Assembly (NCBI GenBank): GCA_027356255.1
Contig: DAIEGL010000077.1
Coordinates: forward strand, 1 to 64,000
Direction: 5' to 3'
DNA: 64,000 nucleotides
Origin: Geobacter sp.
GTDB taxonomy: Bacteria > Desulfobacterota > Desulfuromonadia > Geobacterales > Geobacteraceae
Position 1 is the stretch's first letter. Each line of letters starts with the position of its first letter. Below, piece by piece: positions 25,874 through 34,341 of the stretch. A program made the translations under genes and the position numbers. Below the pieces are notes generated by a model. That model ran no database searches. It worked only from the letters and a program-made list of their open reading frames with translations, and was not told where the DNA came from.

Positions 25874-26419
25874 TTACTCACAACCGCCGGCCAGGCGACT
25901 TTGCAGGTAGTTAACGTTCCTCATTGCGGCGGCGAGTGATGCGTTGTCCGGATTTGCCTTGGCGCGGCTGCCAATCTCTTTCAATCCTTCATCGACCAGT
26001 CGGCTTATTTCGTCACGCCTGGAAAGTGGACTTTTTTTGTCGATGTAATCGCCGCTGAGCTTGATTCCCTGCACGTAGCTGGCGATGGCTTCTTCCCGGG
26101 CTCCCATCTGCTGGAGGATCTCTCCCTTCAGGATGTGGCTGTGGGCCTCGCCTGGATAAGTTCGGGCCAATTCGTCCAACTTGAACAGCGCCCCTTGGAG
26201 GTCGCCGGCTTTACGAAGGCTCTCGACTGGCGCATAGAGCTTTTGCAGCAGAGTCACCCGTGCCTGGTCAGCCATTTCCCGTTCCAGGGCCTTGTTCAGG
26301 CTGGCCGAAGAACGGCCGTTGTCAGTGCCCGGGGAGTGTGTCCCCAGCAGTGCGACAATGGCGGTAATTGCCATGGCCAGAAACAGCCAGTGCAGCTTAT
26401 CGAACCTGTCCTTGAACAT
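25874..26419 (-). CDS. Membrane-anchored TPR-like protein
   Basis: A 181-residue protein with one N-terminal membrane helix (about 10-27, WLFLAMAITAIVALLG), then helical repeats including LDELARTYPGEAHSHILKGEILQQMGAREEAIASYVQGIKL, a TPR pair at about 80-125. The remainder is helical to a Cys-containing end (LAGGCE). It lies 2 bases before yedE and 6 bases after the PhnD-like lipoprotein, so it is probably a scaffold linking the binding protein and the transporter at the membrane. Function is inferred from position only. Confidence 0.7.
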   Translation of the reverse strand: MFKDRFDKLHWLFLAMAITAIVALLGTHSPGTDNGRSSASLNKALEREMADQARVTLLQKLYAPVESLRKAGDLQGALFKLDELARTYPGEAHSHILKGEILQQMGAREEAIASYVQGIKLSGDYIDKKSPLSRRDEISRLVDEGLKEIGSRAKANPDNASLAAAMRNVNYLQSRLAGGCE

Positions 26420-26425
26420 GTTGCC

Positions 26426-27358
26426 TCAATACTTCTGGTAGGGGGGCATGTTGACCCGCCGCGCCATGTCGCGAATCGGGTTGTAGTCGCTGTCCAACAG
26501 CTCTTCATAGCCGTCGGCCCAGGCCGCCTTGAGTACCTTGACCCGTTCCCCGTCGATCTCCACGGTATCCGATGGTTTCAGGTCCAGTAAGGCTTGGCGG
26601 AATTTTGCGACCAGCTTCGGGTCGGTCGTTGCGGCTGCGCCAAAGGTGCAGTATGGAATGATAGGGGTTTGCGCCAGGATGACAAAGTCGTCGGGGGAAA
26701 TTTTGCCTTCCCGTGTCATGACTTCGAGATCGAGAAGGGGGGCTGCGGCAACGTCATACTGGCCGAACAGGACGCCGTAGACTAGTTTTTCATGTTTGTA
26801 GGAGCCGGAAGGGATGGCGTAATAGGCCAAATCTTTCTCAGGGTCGATGCCGGACCGCAGCATCAGGTCGTATTCGGCAAGATAACCGGTTGGGGCCATC
26901 ATCGGCCCGAAGACCATTCGTTTTCCCTTTATATCGGACAGTTTGGTAATGCCGCTGCCTTTGCGGGCAATGATGGCGCCGCCGGTGCGGGCGCCGAAGT
27001 TGCCGCGCTTGTCTGATGCAATCAACTGAAGTTTGTAGTTTTCCCGGAGAATGATGTAGAGGAGCGAATTGGTGTGGGTGAAAGCAAATTCACCGTTGCG
27101 GAATCGCTTCTCGAAGTCGTGGGTATCCACCGGCACGGCAACAAAATCCACACCGACCTTTTCCGACAGATAGCGGGTCAGGGGAAGAAAACGCTGCATC
27201 GTTTCCTGTTCGTTGTTGCAGTTCATGAAACCGATACGTATGACCGGTCTTTTTTTCGTGTCTTTGCAGCCAGAAAAGAGCAGGGCCAAAAGAGCAACGG
27301 ATGTCAGCGAGATGTATATGCTGGCGCGGCAAATGGAAAGCAATCCGGGTAACTTCAA
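26426..27358 (-). CDS. PhnD-like periplasmic substrate-binding lipoprotein
   Basis: A 310-residue protein with a lipoprotein signal (SVALLALLFSGC, Cys about 30) and the phosphate/phosphite/phosphonate-binding fold: VIRIGFMNCNNEQETMQRFLPLTRYLSEKVG, FAFTHTNSLLYII, GGAIIARKGSGITKLSDIKGKRMVFG and SGSYKHEKLVYGVLFGQYDVAAAP. No ATPase or permease gene is nearby, so it is unlikely to be a standard ABC importer component. Co-location with YedE suggests that it feeds an oxyanion (for example a selenium or sulfur oxyanion) to that transporter; this is inference. First gene of the operon. Confidence 0.87.
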   Translation of the reverse strand: MKLPGLLSICRASIYISLTSVALLALLFSGCKDTKKRPVIRIGFMNCNNEQETMQRFLPLTRYLSEKVGVDFVAVPVDTHDFEKRFRNGEFAFTHTNSLLYIILRENYKLQLIASDKRGNFGARTGGAIIARKGSGITKLSDIKGKRMVFGPMMAPTGYLAEYDLMLRSGIDPEKDLAYYAIPSGSYKHEKLVYGVLFGQYDVAAAPLLDLEVMTREGKISPDDFVILAQTPIIPYCTFGAAATTDPKLVAKFRQALLDLKPSDTVEIDGERVKVLKAAWADGYEELLDSDYNPIRDMARRVNMPPYQKY

Positions 27359-28499
27359 GTCCTATTCTCCAATCATGTTTGGTGTCGAGCGAACTTAAAC
27401 AGCCGTATTCTAGCAGAGAGAAATATATATTAAAAGAAATAACTTTGTATAGTACCGCTCGGGAGAAGGTCGGAGCCGACGCTCTGTGACGAAACGGCGA
27501 CACATATCTGCAGCTATGCAATTATTTGCTGGGCGGTTGACATTTGTTTTCATTAGTAGTAGTGTGCGGTTCCTAATTGATTTATTTTATGAAATCTGAG
27601 AAGTAAATGCGTTATGCATACCGTAAACTACTGATAGCGGCTGCTTGGGAGTAAAAAAGCCTCCCGTCTGATGTGCGGATCTGGGCGAATTGGTCATCTG
27701 GTGAAATCACAGGGGTGATATCGTTTGAAGACGGATTATTCATGTCCACAACGGGAGTTTTGACAATGAATAACAGGTTTGCATGTTTGATGTCCGATAT
27801 TAGTTATAAATAATCACAGCCGTACCAGGGTAAATAATTCATCAATATTTAATGTGTTTTGACATGGGTACGGCGCAGCACGATTGTATTTATAGAGCCG
27901 CCCGTCTCAAGTTGGGGGCGGCTAGGTATATTTATTGCACTATATTAAGCCGATCACAGCCCTGGGGTGATCGCCGGATTGTTACTCGTAACCGATTTTA
28001 AGTAATCGCTGAAATCTGCCGATGAGACTGTCAGGGCAAGGTGGATTCCCCTTAACGGGGTGAGGTTTTTGTGAAAACTGCGAAAAATCATATTCAGTAT
28101 ATATATTCAATGCCGATGAATATCGACATCAGCAAGGCGTCAAAAATTGAAGCAACATGTCACTATTCCACTCTTTCAATGCTTGTCCCATCGATCAAAT
28201 GCTCCCCACAGCGGGGTGTCCCAAGCAATCGGTTCGCCAGTGATGGTGGCCCGGTTCTCCTTAATGAGAATTGTTCCTGAGTAAATTTATAATTTGAGGT
28301 GAGGTCACCATGGGAAAGATAAAAAAGAGAAAATTATGGGTGTGAATCTGCAGGCTGAGTTTGTGCTGACGGTGTCGTCTATCATTGCGTTTAATCTATG
28401 ATTGCGGATTGATGATAGATTGACGAGAATTCAACGAATTCGACTGTCTACCAGTTTTGATTTTATGAATTGAGAACATTTCACAAAGGGGTAAAAACT
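27359..28499. other. AT-rich 1.1-kb intergenic region with several hairpins
   Basis: Long region between the divergent PhnD-like gene and the giant cytochrome. It holds stem-loops at 27896-27923 (AGCCGCCC / GGGCGGCT) and 27951-27973 (CGATCAC / GTGATCG), and a CCCC-TTAA-GGGG hairpin followed by TTTTT near 28035-28071. I looked for the GEMM (cyclic dinucleotide) riboswitch core that often precedes Geobacter cytochromes and did not find a convincing match. A 69-codon frame at 28071-28280 shows no protein-like features and I do not call it. Confidence 0.5.
28310..28345 (+). other. Eleven-codon minigene upstream of the giant cytochrome
   Basis: TTTGAGGTGAGG followed by ATG 28310 encodes MGKIKKRKLWV and a stop. 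Its first ten bases (ATGGGAAAGA) equal the start of the cytochrome gene at 28500. It may be a leader peptide or the scar of a duplicated cytochrome start; it may also be chance. Confidence 0.3.
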
Positions 28500-31400
28500 A
28501 TGGGAAAGAAGATGTCGGAAAAAATTCGAGGCACAAATCTGTGGACAAGGTTTAGTCTACTGCTGACTTATGCATTGTTCCTTAGCTTGTGGTTTTGCCA
28601 AGCTTTGTTCCTTCCTGTAGAATCAAACGCTGCAGTTGCTGATCTCATGCACAACAGTGCCAATCCTAAAATAGGAACTACAAAATATGGTACATGGGGA
28701 ACGACCTGGAACTGTGCCACCTGTCATAACGACACAACCACCAATATCAAGATGGTCGTTCCTTCGATTGTTCCACCATGGACCACAACGACGCGCCAGG
28801 TTGTCTTTAACAAGATCACCAGCACGACCGTTACCTATCTGGGGGTGATGGGCAATGACGAGAGGTCGGTTCTGAGCAGGTCGACCAACATCTGCGAAGT
28901 TTGTCACACAAAGACGAAATTTCATCAATACAGCTCAAACTCTGTCACGACGCCGGTGGCCAATGCAACCCATAAGAACCGTGCTGACTGTACCCAAACC
29001 TGTCATCCGCACAGTGCCGGATTTGCCATATCCGTCACGGGCTGTACCGCCTGTCACGGTAATCCGCCGTCCACCACCGCGGAACTTACTACCAACGCCT
29101 TTACCTATGCCGGGGTTCCCGGAGCCCACGTCAAACATAGTTCTTATGCTCCTGCTATAGCTTGTATTACCTGCCATCAGGGGACAAACATTACCATGAC
29201 CAGTGGCGACAACAAAGTGAACCTTGGTTTCCAGATCAACAAAGCCAACTGGCCGCAGTACTCTCCGCCGGCCAACAGCACAGCTGCCAGTGCCGTTGTC
29301 GTGAACAGCAACTACGCCAACTGGCAGGTGGCTGCTCCGACGACTTCAACTACCGCCGCCAACACCATGACCTGTTCCGTATACTGTCATGCCGGCTGGA
29401 CCGGCGCAGGCGGGACTCAAAACCCGGTCAGCTGGGCTACAACCGGTCCGTTGGCCTGTAATTCCTGCCACTACTCGACGCAGACCGAAGTCAATACCGC
29501 CGGTGCCAGTGCTCCGGGAAGCCACTATAAACATGCGGCCTCTACCCAGCAGAATTATGCCTGTACCGCATGCCATGGGGCAACACTGCCGACCACCACG
29601 TCCCACGTCAATGGCGACTCCAAGGTAACCTTCACCGCCGGCGGCAAGTACAAGGGTTTTCCAAACTTTACTTCTGCTAGTGCCAAGTCATCAGGCGCTG
29701 CCTATGGCACCTGTACCGCTACAGCCTGCCACGGTCAGAACAGTCCGGCAGCGTGGGGCACAGCAGTTAATCCTACGTCAGGCAACGTGTGCCAGAAGTG
29801 CCACGGTTCGCTCACCGCTGCATTCAACAACTTCTCGTCGCCGACGATCGCCCCTGGTTATGGCACCGACGGTAGAGATACCGGCGGCAATACCGCTGCT
29901 ACTTCTGCCCGGGTTGGCGCTCACCAGGGCCATTTGCAAGCTCAGAGTGGCATCTCAGACCCCATTCATTGTGGCGAATGCCATACCACACACACAACGG
30001 TTCAGGACAGCACCCATCTGAATTACTCCACCGCCACCATCGCTTTCGGACCACTGTCAAAGGCACAGTCTCACCCATCGCCTTCTGTGACCCGAGTATC
30101 AGGGGCCTTAAACTGCAACGCCGTATACTGCCATTCCGGCAAATACAATACAGGGACTGTGCCGGCCTGGAATAATACGAGTCTCCTCAATGGGACTTTC
30201 CCCAGCGATTGCGGCAAGTGCCATGGTTTGCCACCAGCCACTTCAGACCATACAGGCATCGCTACATTGACGGCACTGCCTATTACTACCTGCGGCTGTC
30301 ATAATAACATTAATTCATCAGCTACCACATATGCCGGAATCTTTTACAACAAGTCATTGCATATCAACGGTATTATTGAAGGTGGAGACTGTCTGTCCTG
30401 TCACAATAAGATTCAAGGGACTGCGCCGAATCAGAGGGCGGCAGTTGTTGGTCAGTTCGCAGCCCAATCCCACCATGTGCAGAAAGCCGGCGGGATTACC
30501 AAGACCGATTGCTACCAGTGTCACATGGAGGCAAACGCCGACGGGTCACCCAACCCTACTTATCACCTGAAGACGAGCAAGGCGTCTGTTGATCTGGCTA
30601 TCTGGAGCGGCGGGGTCCGCAGTACCACCTATATCAGCTATACGGCCAACAGCGCCAACAGGAAACAGGCAGTTAAACTGAACCTGCATTGCCTGGGCTG
30701 CCACAGGGCAACTGGGCCAATCAACCCATTCGGCGATTCATACACACCGTCGAAGTATGCATGGGATGCAAAGAGCATTCAAGAGCGTTACTCGACGCCG
30801 GTTACTACTCCTTGGGGTAAATATAACATTGCTCAGACTAACAAAAAGGCAACGGTTACCAAGGCGCTATCCGCACATGGCAACGCTGTGGCAAACAAGA
30901 GCATGAACTGGGATACCACCAACGGCATAGACGGTGCAACAGCACTGATCGTCGGCGCCACTTCCAACGTAGTTTGTTACGACTGTCATAACTCTCACGG
31001 CTCGACAGTTGCCGGCATCACCAGCCAGTACTCCAGTGCCACAGGCAGAAACAAAGGCGGGATACTCAAGGACATCGTAGCAGGAACCGGCGGATATACA
31101 GCCGATTACAAGCCCGCCGCCCATACAGCGACAGGCCCGGAACATAATACCTTCAACCCGGGCGCGACCTTGTGTTTCGATTGCCATAACACGAAGAGTG
31201 CCGGCGTGCTGATGGCAGGATACACGTCATCTCATAGGGCACCTTGGGGTTATAACAGCACCTTTGGCGTCACCAAGTCCATAGGCGGCTACTCGGATAC
31301 TCCGTATTTCGGCAACTACACGGTGAACTCCGCGAAGCGGTATGTATACAAACAAGGAACCGCCGGGGCCAAAGCGAAGCCGATGGGCGGCCACTACGGC

Positions 31401-32393
31401 ACCAGTATAGCACCGCAGGTTAGCGCAATAACGAAACAGACAGTGGCACCCGGCGTCGCAGTACAACCCGGTATAAACGGCCTCTGTACCCCATGCCACG
31501 ATCCGCACGGCGTATCTCCCAACACCGCCTATATCGCCAATCAGACCTATGCAGTACCGCTTCTGAAGGGTAGCTGGGTCACCTCGCCGTACAAGGAAGA
31601 CGTGGCTGCAGTAAACATCAACAGAGGCGGCGGCAGCACGAACGGGCCGACTAAGGTCGCCAACAACGGCTCGATCCCGGGCTACTATATAGACCAGAAT
31701 ACGTTCGTGGCCGACCTGACAACAAGGAGCACAACCGGCGTACGATTCGCCTCTGTCGCTACCAATGCCAAAACCGGTACCGGCATGCCGAACATACCAG
31801 ATACAACAGGCAACGGCGGGGTATTTGGCGGTCTGTGTGTCCAGTGCCATACAAAGGCAAACCTTACTGATACAGTAGCCGCATCAAGCACAACCTGGAA
31901 GACCAAGAACCGTATCCATCAATCGGTTTCCGGCTGGGCATCCACCGCCGGCGGCAATGCCAGCAACAAAATGCACGCATACACCTGCTCCAAGTGCCAT
32001 GCGCCGCATACTTCCAAACTGCCGCGACTCCTGGTGACCAACTGTCTGAACGTCAACCACAGAAACAAAGTGATAACGGGAGGTTCAGTCCTTGTCGGCA
32101 CACCAACAAACGTAAGAACAACCGCATTGAACGGCCCGGGCAACAGCGGCTACACCACTTCCTCCTCCGGTTCCGGTGCTGGCCGCTTCCCAGCCGGCGG
32201 AGGCCGTTACAGCACCACTACCGCCAGGGCCACAACACCAGGTCCTTGGGGCTTTGGGGTTACCGGAACAGCCGCACCGGCATATCCGGCGCCAGCTGCT
32301 GCATACGGTTCAAACTGTCACCAGTCGTCTACAGCCGGCGGGACAGCGTACAGCCCGACAACCCAGCAATGGAACACTAAGTCACCGTGGTAA
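28500..32393 (+). CDS. Giant secreted multihaem cytochrome c (GSu CxxxxCH...CxxCH type)
   Basis: A 1,297-residue protein with an N-terminal signal (TRFSLLLTYALFLSLWFCQALFLP..SNA, cleavage about 46). I count 17 CxxCH sites (for example CATCH, CEVCH, CITCH, CGECH, CYQCH, CSKCH), two CxxxCH (CTQTCH, CSVYCH), two CxxxxCH (CTATACH, CNAVYCH) and one CGCH, so about 21 or more haems. The mixed CxxxxCH/CxxCH layout is the domain first described in Geobacter sulfurreducens. The chain is strikingly rich in Ser, Thr, Asn and Gly, including a haem-free C-terminal Ser/Gly/Pro region (about 1200-1297) ending NCHQSS...TKSPW. It probably acts in extracellular electron transfer. ATG 28500 follows AAAGGGG. The next genes encode membrane glycosyltransferases, so it may be O-glycosylated (inference). 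Confidence 0.9.
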   Translation: MGKKMSEKIRGTNLWTRFSLLLTYALFLSLWFCQALFLPVESNAAVADLMHNSANPKIGTTKYGTWGTTWNCATCHNDTTTNIKMVVPSIVPPWTTTTRQVVFNKITSTTVTYLGVMGNDERSVLSRSTNICEVCHTKTKFHQYSSNSVTTPVANATHKNRADCTQTCHPHSAGFAISVTGCTACHGNPPSTTAELTTNAFTYAGVPGAHVKHSSYAPAIACITCHQGTNITMTSGDNKVNLGFQINKANWPQYSPPANSTAASAVVVNSNYANWQVAAPTTSTTAANTMTCSVYCHAGWTGAGGTQNPVSWATTGPLACNSCHYSTQTEVNTAGASAPGSHYKHAASTQQNYACTACHGATLPTTTSHVNGDSKVTFTAGGKYKGFPNFTSASAKSSGAAYGTCTATACHGQNSPAAWGTAVNPTSGNVCQKCHGSLTAAFNNFSSPTIAPGYGTDGRDTGGNTAATSARVGAHQGHLQAQSGISDPIHCGECHTTHTTVQDSTHLNYSTATIAFGPLSKAQSHPSPSVTRVSGALNCNAVYCHSGKYNTGTVPAWNNTSLLNGTFPSDCGKCHGLPPATSDHTGIATLTALPITTCGCHNNINSSATTYAGIFYNKSLHINGIIEGGDCLSCHNKIQGTAPNQRAAVVGQFAAQSHHVQKAGGITKTDCYQCHMEANADGSPNPTYHLKTSKASVDLAIWSGGVRSTTYISYTANSANRKQAVKLNLHCLGCHRATGPINPFGDSYTPSKYAWDAKSIQERYSTPVTTPWGKYNIAQTNKKATVTKALSAHGNAVANKSMNWDTTNGIDGATALIVGATSNVVCYDCHNSHGSTVAGITSQYSSATGRNKGGILKDIVAGTGGYTADYKPAAHTATGPEHNTFNPGATLCFDCHNTKSAGVLMAGYTSSHRAPWGYNSTFGVTKSIGGYSDTPYFGNYTVNSAKRYVYKQGTAGAKAKPMGGHYGTSIAPQVSAITKQTVAPGVAVQPGINGLCTPCHDPHGVSPNTAYIANQTYAVPLLKGSWVTSPYKEDVAAVNINRGGGSTNGPTKVANNGSIPGYYIDQNTFVADLTTRSTTGVRFASVATNAKTGTGMPNIPDTTGNGGVFGGLCVQCHTKANLTDTVAASSTTWKTKNRIHQSVSGWASTAGGNASNKMHAYTCSKCHAPHTSKLPRLLVTNCLNVNHRNKVITGGSVLVGTPTNVRTTALNGPGNSGYTTSSSGSGAGRFPAGGGRYSTTTARATTPGPWGFGVTGTAAPAYPAPAAAYGSNCHQSSTAGGTAYSPTTQQWNTKSPW

Positions 32394-32486
32394 GGCATAA
32401 TGGGGCGTCCTGCAAGGGGCGCTCCAATCACCGTAAAATGAGGGGAAACACGAAATAGCAACAACATTATGAAAGGGGGTGCACCT

Positions 32487-32546
32487 ATGAAAAAAAGCTA
32501 CGTAACTCCGAAAATAGTTGGCAGTGCAGTTGTTCATCCCTGCTAA
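32487..32546 (+). CDS. Nineteen-residue peptide MKKSYVTPKIVGSAVVHPC
   Basis: A short gene with a strong ribosome site (AAAGGGGGTG, 7 bases before ATG 32487), stop TAA at 32544-32546 and its own strong terminator 21 bases further on. The peptide has a basic start, a YxxP element (YVTP) like that used for leader recognition in several ribosomally made modified peptides, and a C-terminal HPC. No maturase is seen next to it. It lies 93 bases after the giant cytochrome, probably on the same transcript. The family is unknown to me; it could be a modified-peptide precursor, a small regulator, or a haem/metal-binding peptide. Confidence 0.55.
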   Translation: MKKSYVTPKIVGSAVVHPC

Positions 32547-32567
32547 GCAGTAAAGCTAAAGTTGTAT

Positions 32568-32606
32568 AAAAAAAGGTGAAGCTGAGTTAACAGCTTCACC
32601 TTTTTT
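32568..32606 (+). terminator. Strong rho-independent terminator
   Basis: AAAAAAAGGTGAAGCTG (32568-32584), loop AGTTAA, then CAGCTTCACCTTTTTT (32591-32606). The ten-pair GC-containing stem extends through the A/T flanks, so it can work in both directions. It ends the cytochrome-peptide transcript and separates it from the glycosyltransferase genes. Confidence 0.92.
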
Positions 32607-32656
32607 GATGAGTTATAACAAGAACAATATTGCAATAGCGAGGAAACGTTGAATAA

Positions 32657-34249
32657 ATGAATAATTCAGTTAGGGGGGTGTTTGTTGCTTTATTTTTACT
32701 GATATTCTTTACCTTGTCCTCGATTAGTCTGACCTCTCAATCAGCGACATTTGACGAAGTCCAATATTTCGGCATCGGGAAATATATCTTAAAAAATCAA
32801 AAATGGGATGTGATGGGAGCAATACTGCATCCCCCCTTGTCATATTACATCAATAGTATTCCGCTTCTGTTTGTGAACGAGAATAAACGTTTATGGGAAT
32901 ATGAGGAAACCGACAGAAATCTTGATTTCCTTGGAGCAGTTGATGTCTATCGTGGGCAGGAGCTTCTCTCATCTGTAGATAACCGAAATGATAGGCTTCT
33001 CATCTCATCACGCCTTTTGTTCGTCGCATTGGGACTGTTGCTGGGATATTACATATATCGATTCAGTAGCGCCCTCTATGGCAAGCAAGGCGGCCTCCTC
33101 TCCCTTTTTTTCTTTGTTTTTTGTCCTAACATGCTTGCGTATTCAGGGTTGATCGTACCTGACATGCCGCTGACTGCCTTTTCCTTTATCTCAGTATATT
33201 ACCTGTGGGTGTGCCTGAAAAATGACAATGTAAGGAACCGGCTGTTAGCCGGTTTTTCCCTCGGTCTTGCCCTGCTTTCCAAGTTTACGGCGTTGCTGCT
33301 GCTTCCTTGCGTGCCGGTTCTCAGCGCGGCATTCATGATACGCGAAAGAAAAAATTACCTTGTTCGAGCAGCATTCATTATTGCTGTAGCAGTATTAGTT
33401 CTTTTTCTTGGATATGGATTTGATATTTTGCCGTATTTCCAGGGGATCAAATATCAGTTGACTCATGCCAACGACGGGCACTCGTCTTTCCTCATGGGTA
33501 AGTATTCCATTCATGGCTGGTGGTATTACTATGTCGTGGTTTTCTTATTGAAGACGCCGATTCCGGTATTATTGCTCTTTATTATGGCGCTGGTTATTTA
33601 TTTTATCAAACCGCGAACAAACCGGATCGACAGTCTGTTTCTTCTGTTGCCGATTATGGTCATATTTGTATTTTTCAGCATAGAACATCAATCCATCGGA
33701 ATTCGCTATATTTTGCCGATATATCCGTTCATATTTGCTTTCATTGGCAGCCTCCGGATAACCGGAAAACGATACAGGTATTGTTTGTGCGTCCTGGCTG
33801 CATGGTATGTCGGAACATCGTTATATATAGCGCCGCACTATCTTGCTTACTTTAATGAATTTATTGGCGGTCCAGAAAATGGCTATAAGTATCTGGTGGA
33901 CAGCAACCTGGACTGGGGGCAGGATCTGAAGGGACTGAAAAAGTTCATGGACAGGCATGGTGTCAGACGGATCAGCCTCAGCTATTTCGGCGCTGATTCG
34001 CCGCAACGATACGGCATCAAATACGACTGGCTTCCCAGTCATCACCTGTATAATCCTGCGCCTGGAAAAAAGGTAAGCATACCTCCCGGCCAGTTGATTG
34101 CCGTAAGTGCCACGAATCTTCAGGGAGTGTATCTTGAAAACAATGATCTATTCAAGTGGCTATTACAATATCAGCCTGTTGCAAAGATCGGCTACAGCAT
34201 GTTCATTTATGACATTAAAAAGCCCCCTATTGAGTCTGTCTTCAAATAA
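32657..34249 (+). CDS. GT39-like (PMT/ArnT-type) membrane glycosyltransferase 1
   Basis: A 530-residue integral membrane protein with about eleven to twelve helices. The first periplasmic loop has SATFDEVQYFGIGKY, the acidic D-E motif of the GT39/ArnT catalytic site, followed by HPPLSYYINSIPLLF. Later come LSKFTALLLLP and the C-terminal block NGYKYLVDSNLDWGQDLKGLKKFM, shared with the paralogue at 46214. Such enzymes use polyprenyl-phosphate sugars to glycosylate proteins or lipids on the periplasmic face. It is placed directly after the giant cytochrome, separated by a terminator. Acceptor unknown. Confidence 0.82.
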   Translation: MNNSVRGVFVALFLLIFFTLSSISLTSQSATFDEVQYFGIGKYILKNQKWDVMGAILHPPLSYYINSIPLLFVNENKRLWEYEETDRNLDFLGAVDVYRGQELLSSVDNRNDRLLISSRLLFVALGLLLGYYIYRFSSALYGKQGGLLSLFFFVFCPNMLAYSGLIVPDMPLTAFSFISVYYLWVCLKNDNVRNRLLAGFSLGLALLSKFTALLLLPCVPVLSAAFMIRERKNYLVRAAFIIAVAVLVLFLGYGFDILPYFQGIKYQLTHANDGHSSFLMGKYSIHGWWYYYVVVFLLKTPIPVLLLFIMALVIYFIKPRTNRIDSLFLLLPIMVIFVFFSIEHQSIGIRYILPIYPFIFAFIGSLRITGKRYRYCLCVLAAWYVGTSLYIAPHYLAYFNEFIGGPENGYKYLVDSNLDWGQDLKGLKKFMDRHGVRRISLSYFGADSPQRYGIKYDWLPSHHLYNPAPGKKVSIPPGQLIAVSATNLQGVYLENNDLFKWLLQYQPVAKIGYSMFIYDIKKPPIESVFK

Positions 34250-34341
34250 TCATTCCGAAGCAGTATCCGCCAAGCGGTAGTGATGACAATTGGGCTGTTA
34301 CTGGATGATTACGTTGTACTTCGCTCCGCATATTCTGTAAA

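Noticed and set aside
27590-28060. Possible GEMM (cyclic-di-GMP or cGAMP) riboswitch upstream of the cytochrome
   Set aside because: Expected by analogy with other Geobacter cytochromes, but the conserved GGCAAACC and GGACGCAAAGCC blocks could not be found; the hairpins seen do not match.
28071-28280. A 69-codon plus frame in the long intergenic region
   Set aside because: Starts at GTG with a moderate ribosome site, but composition is not protein-like and it crosses several hairpins.
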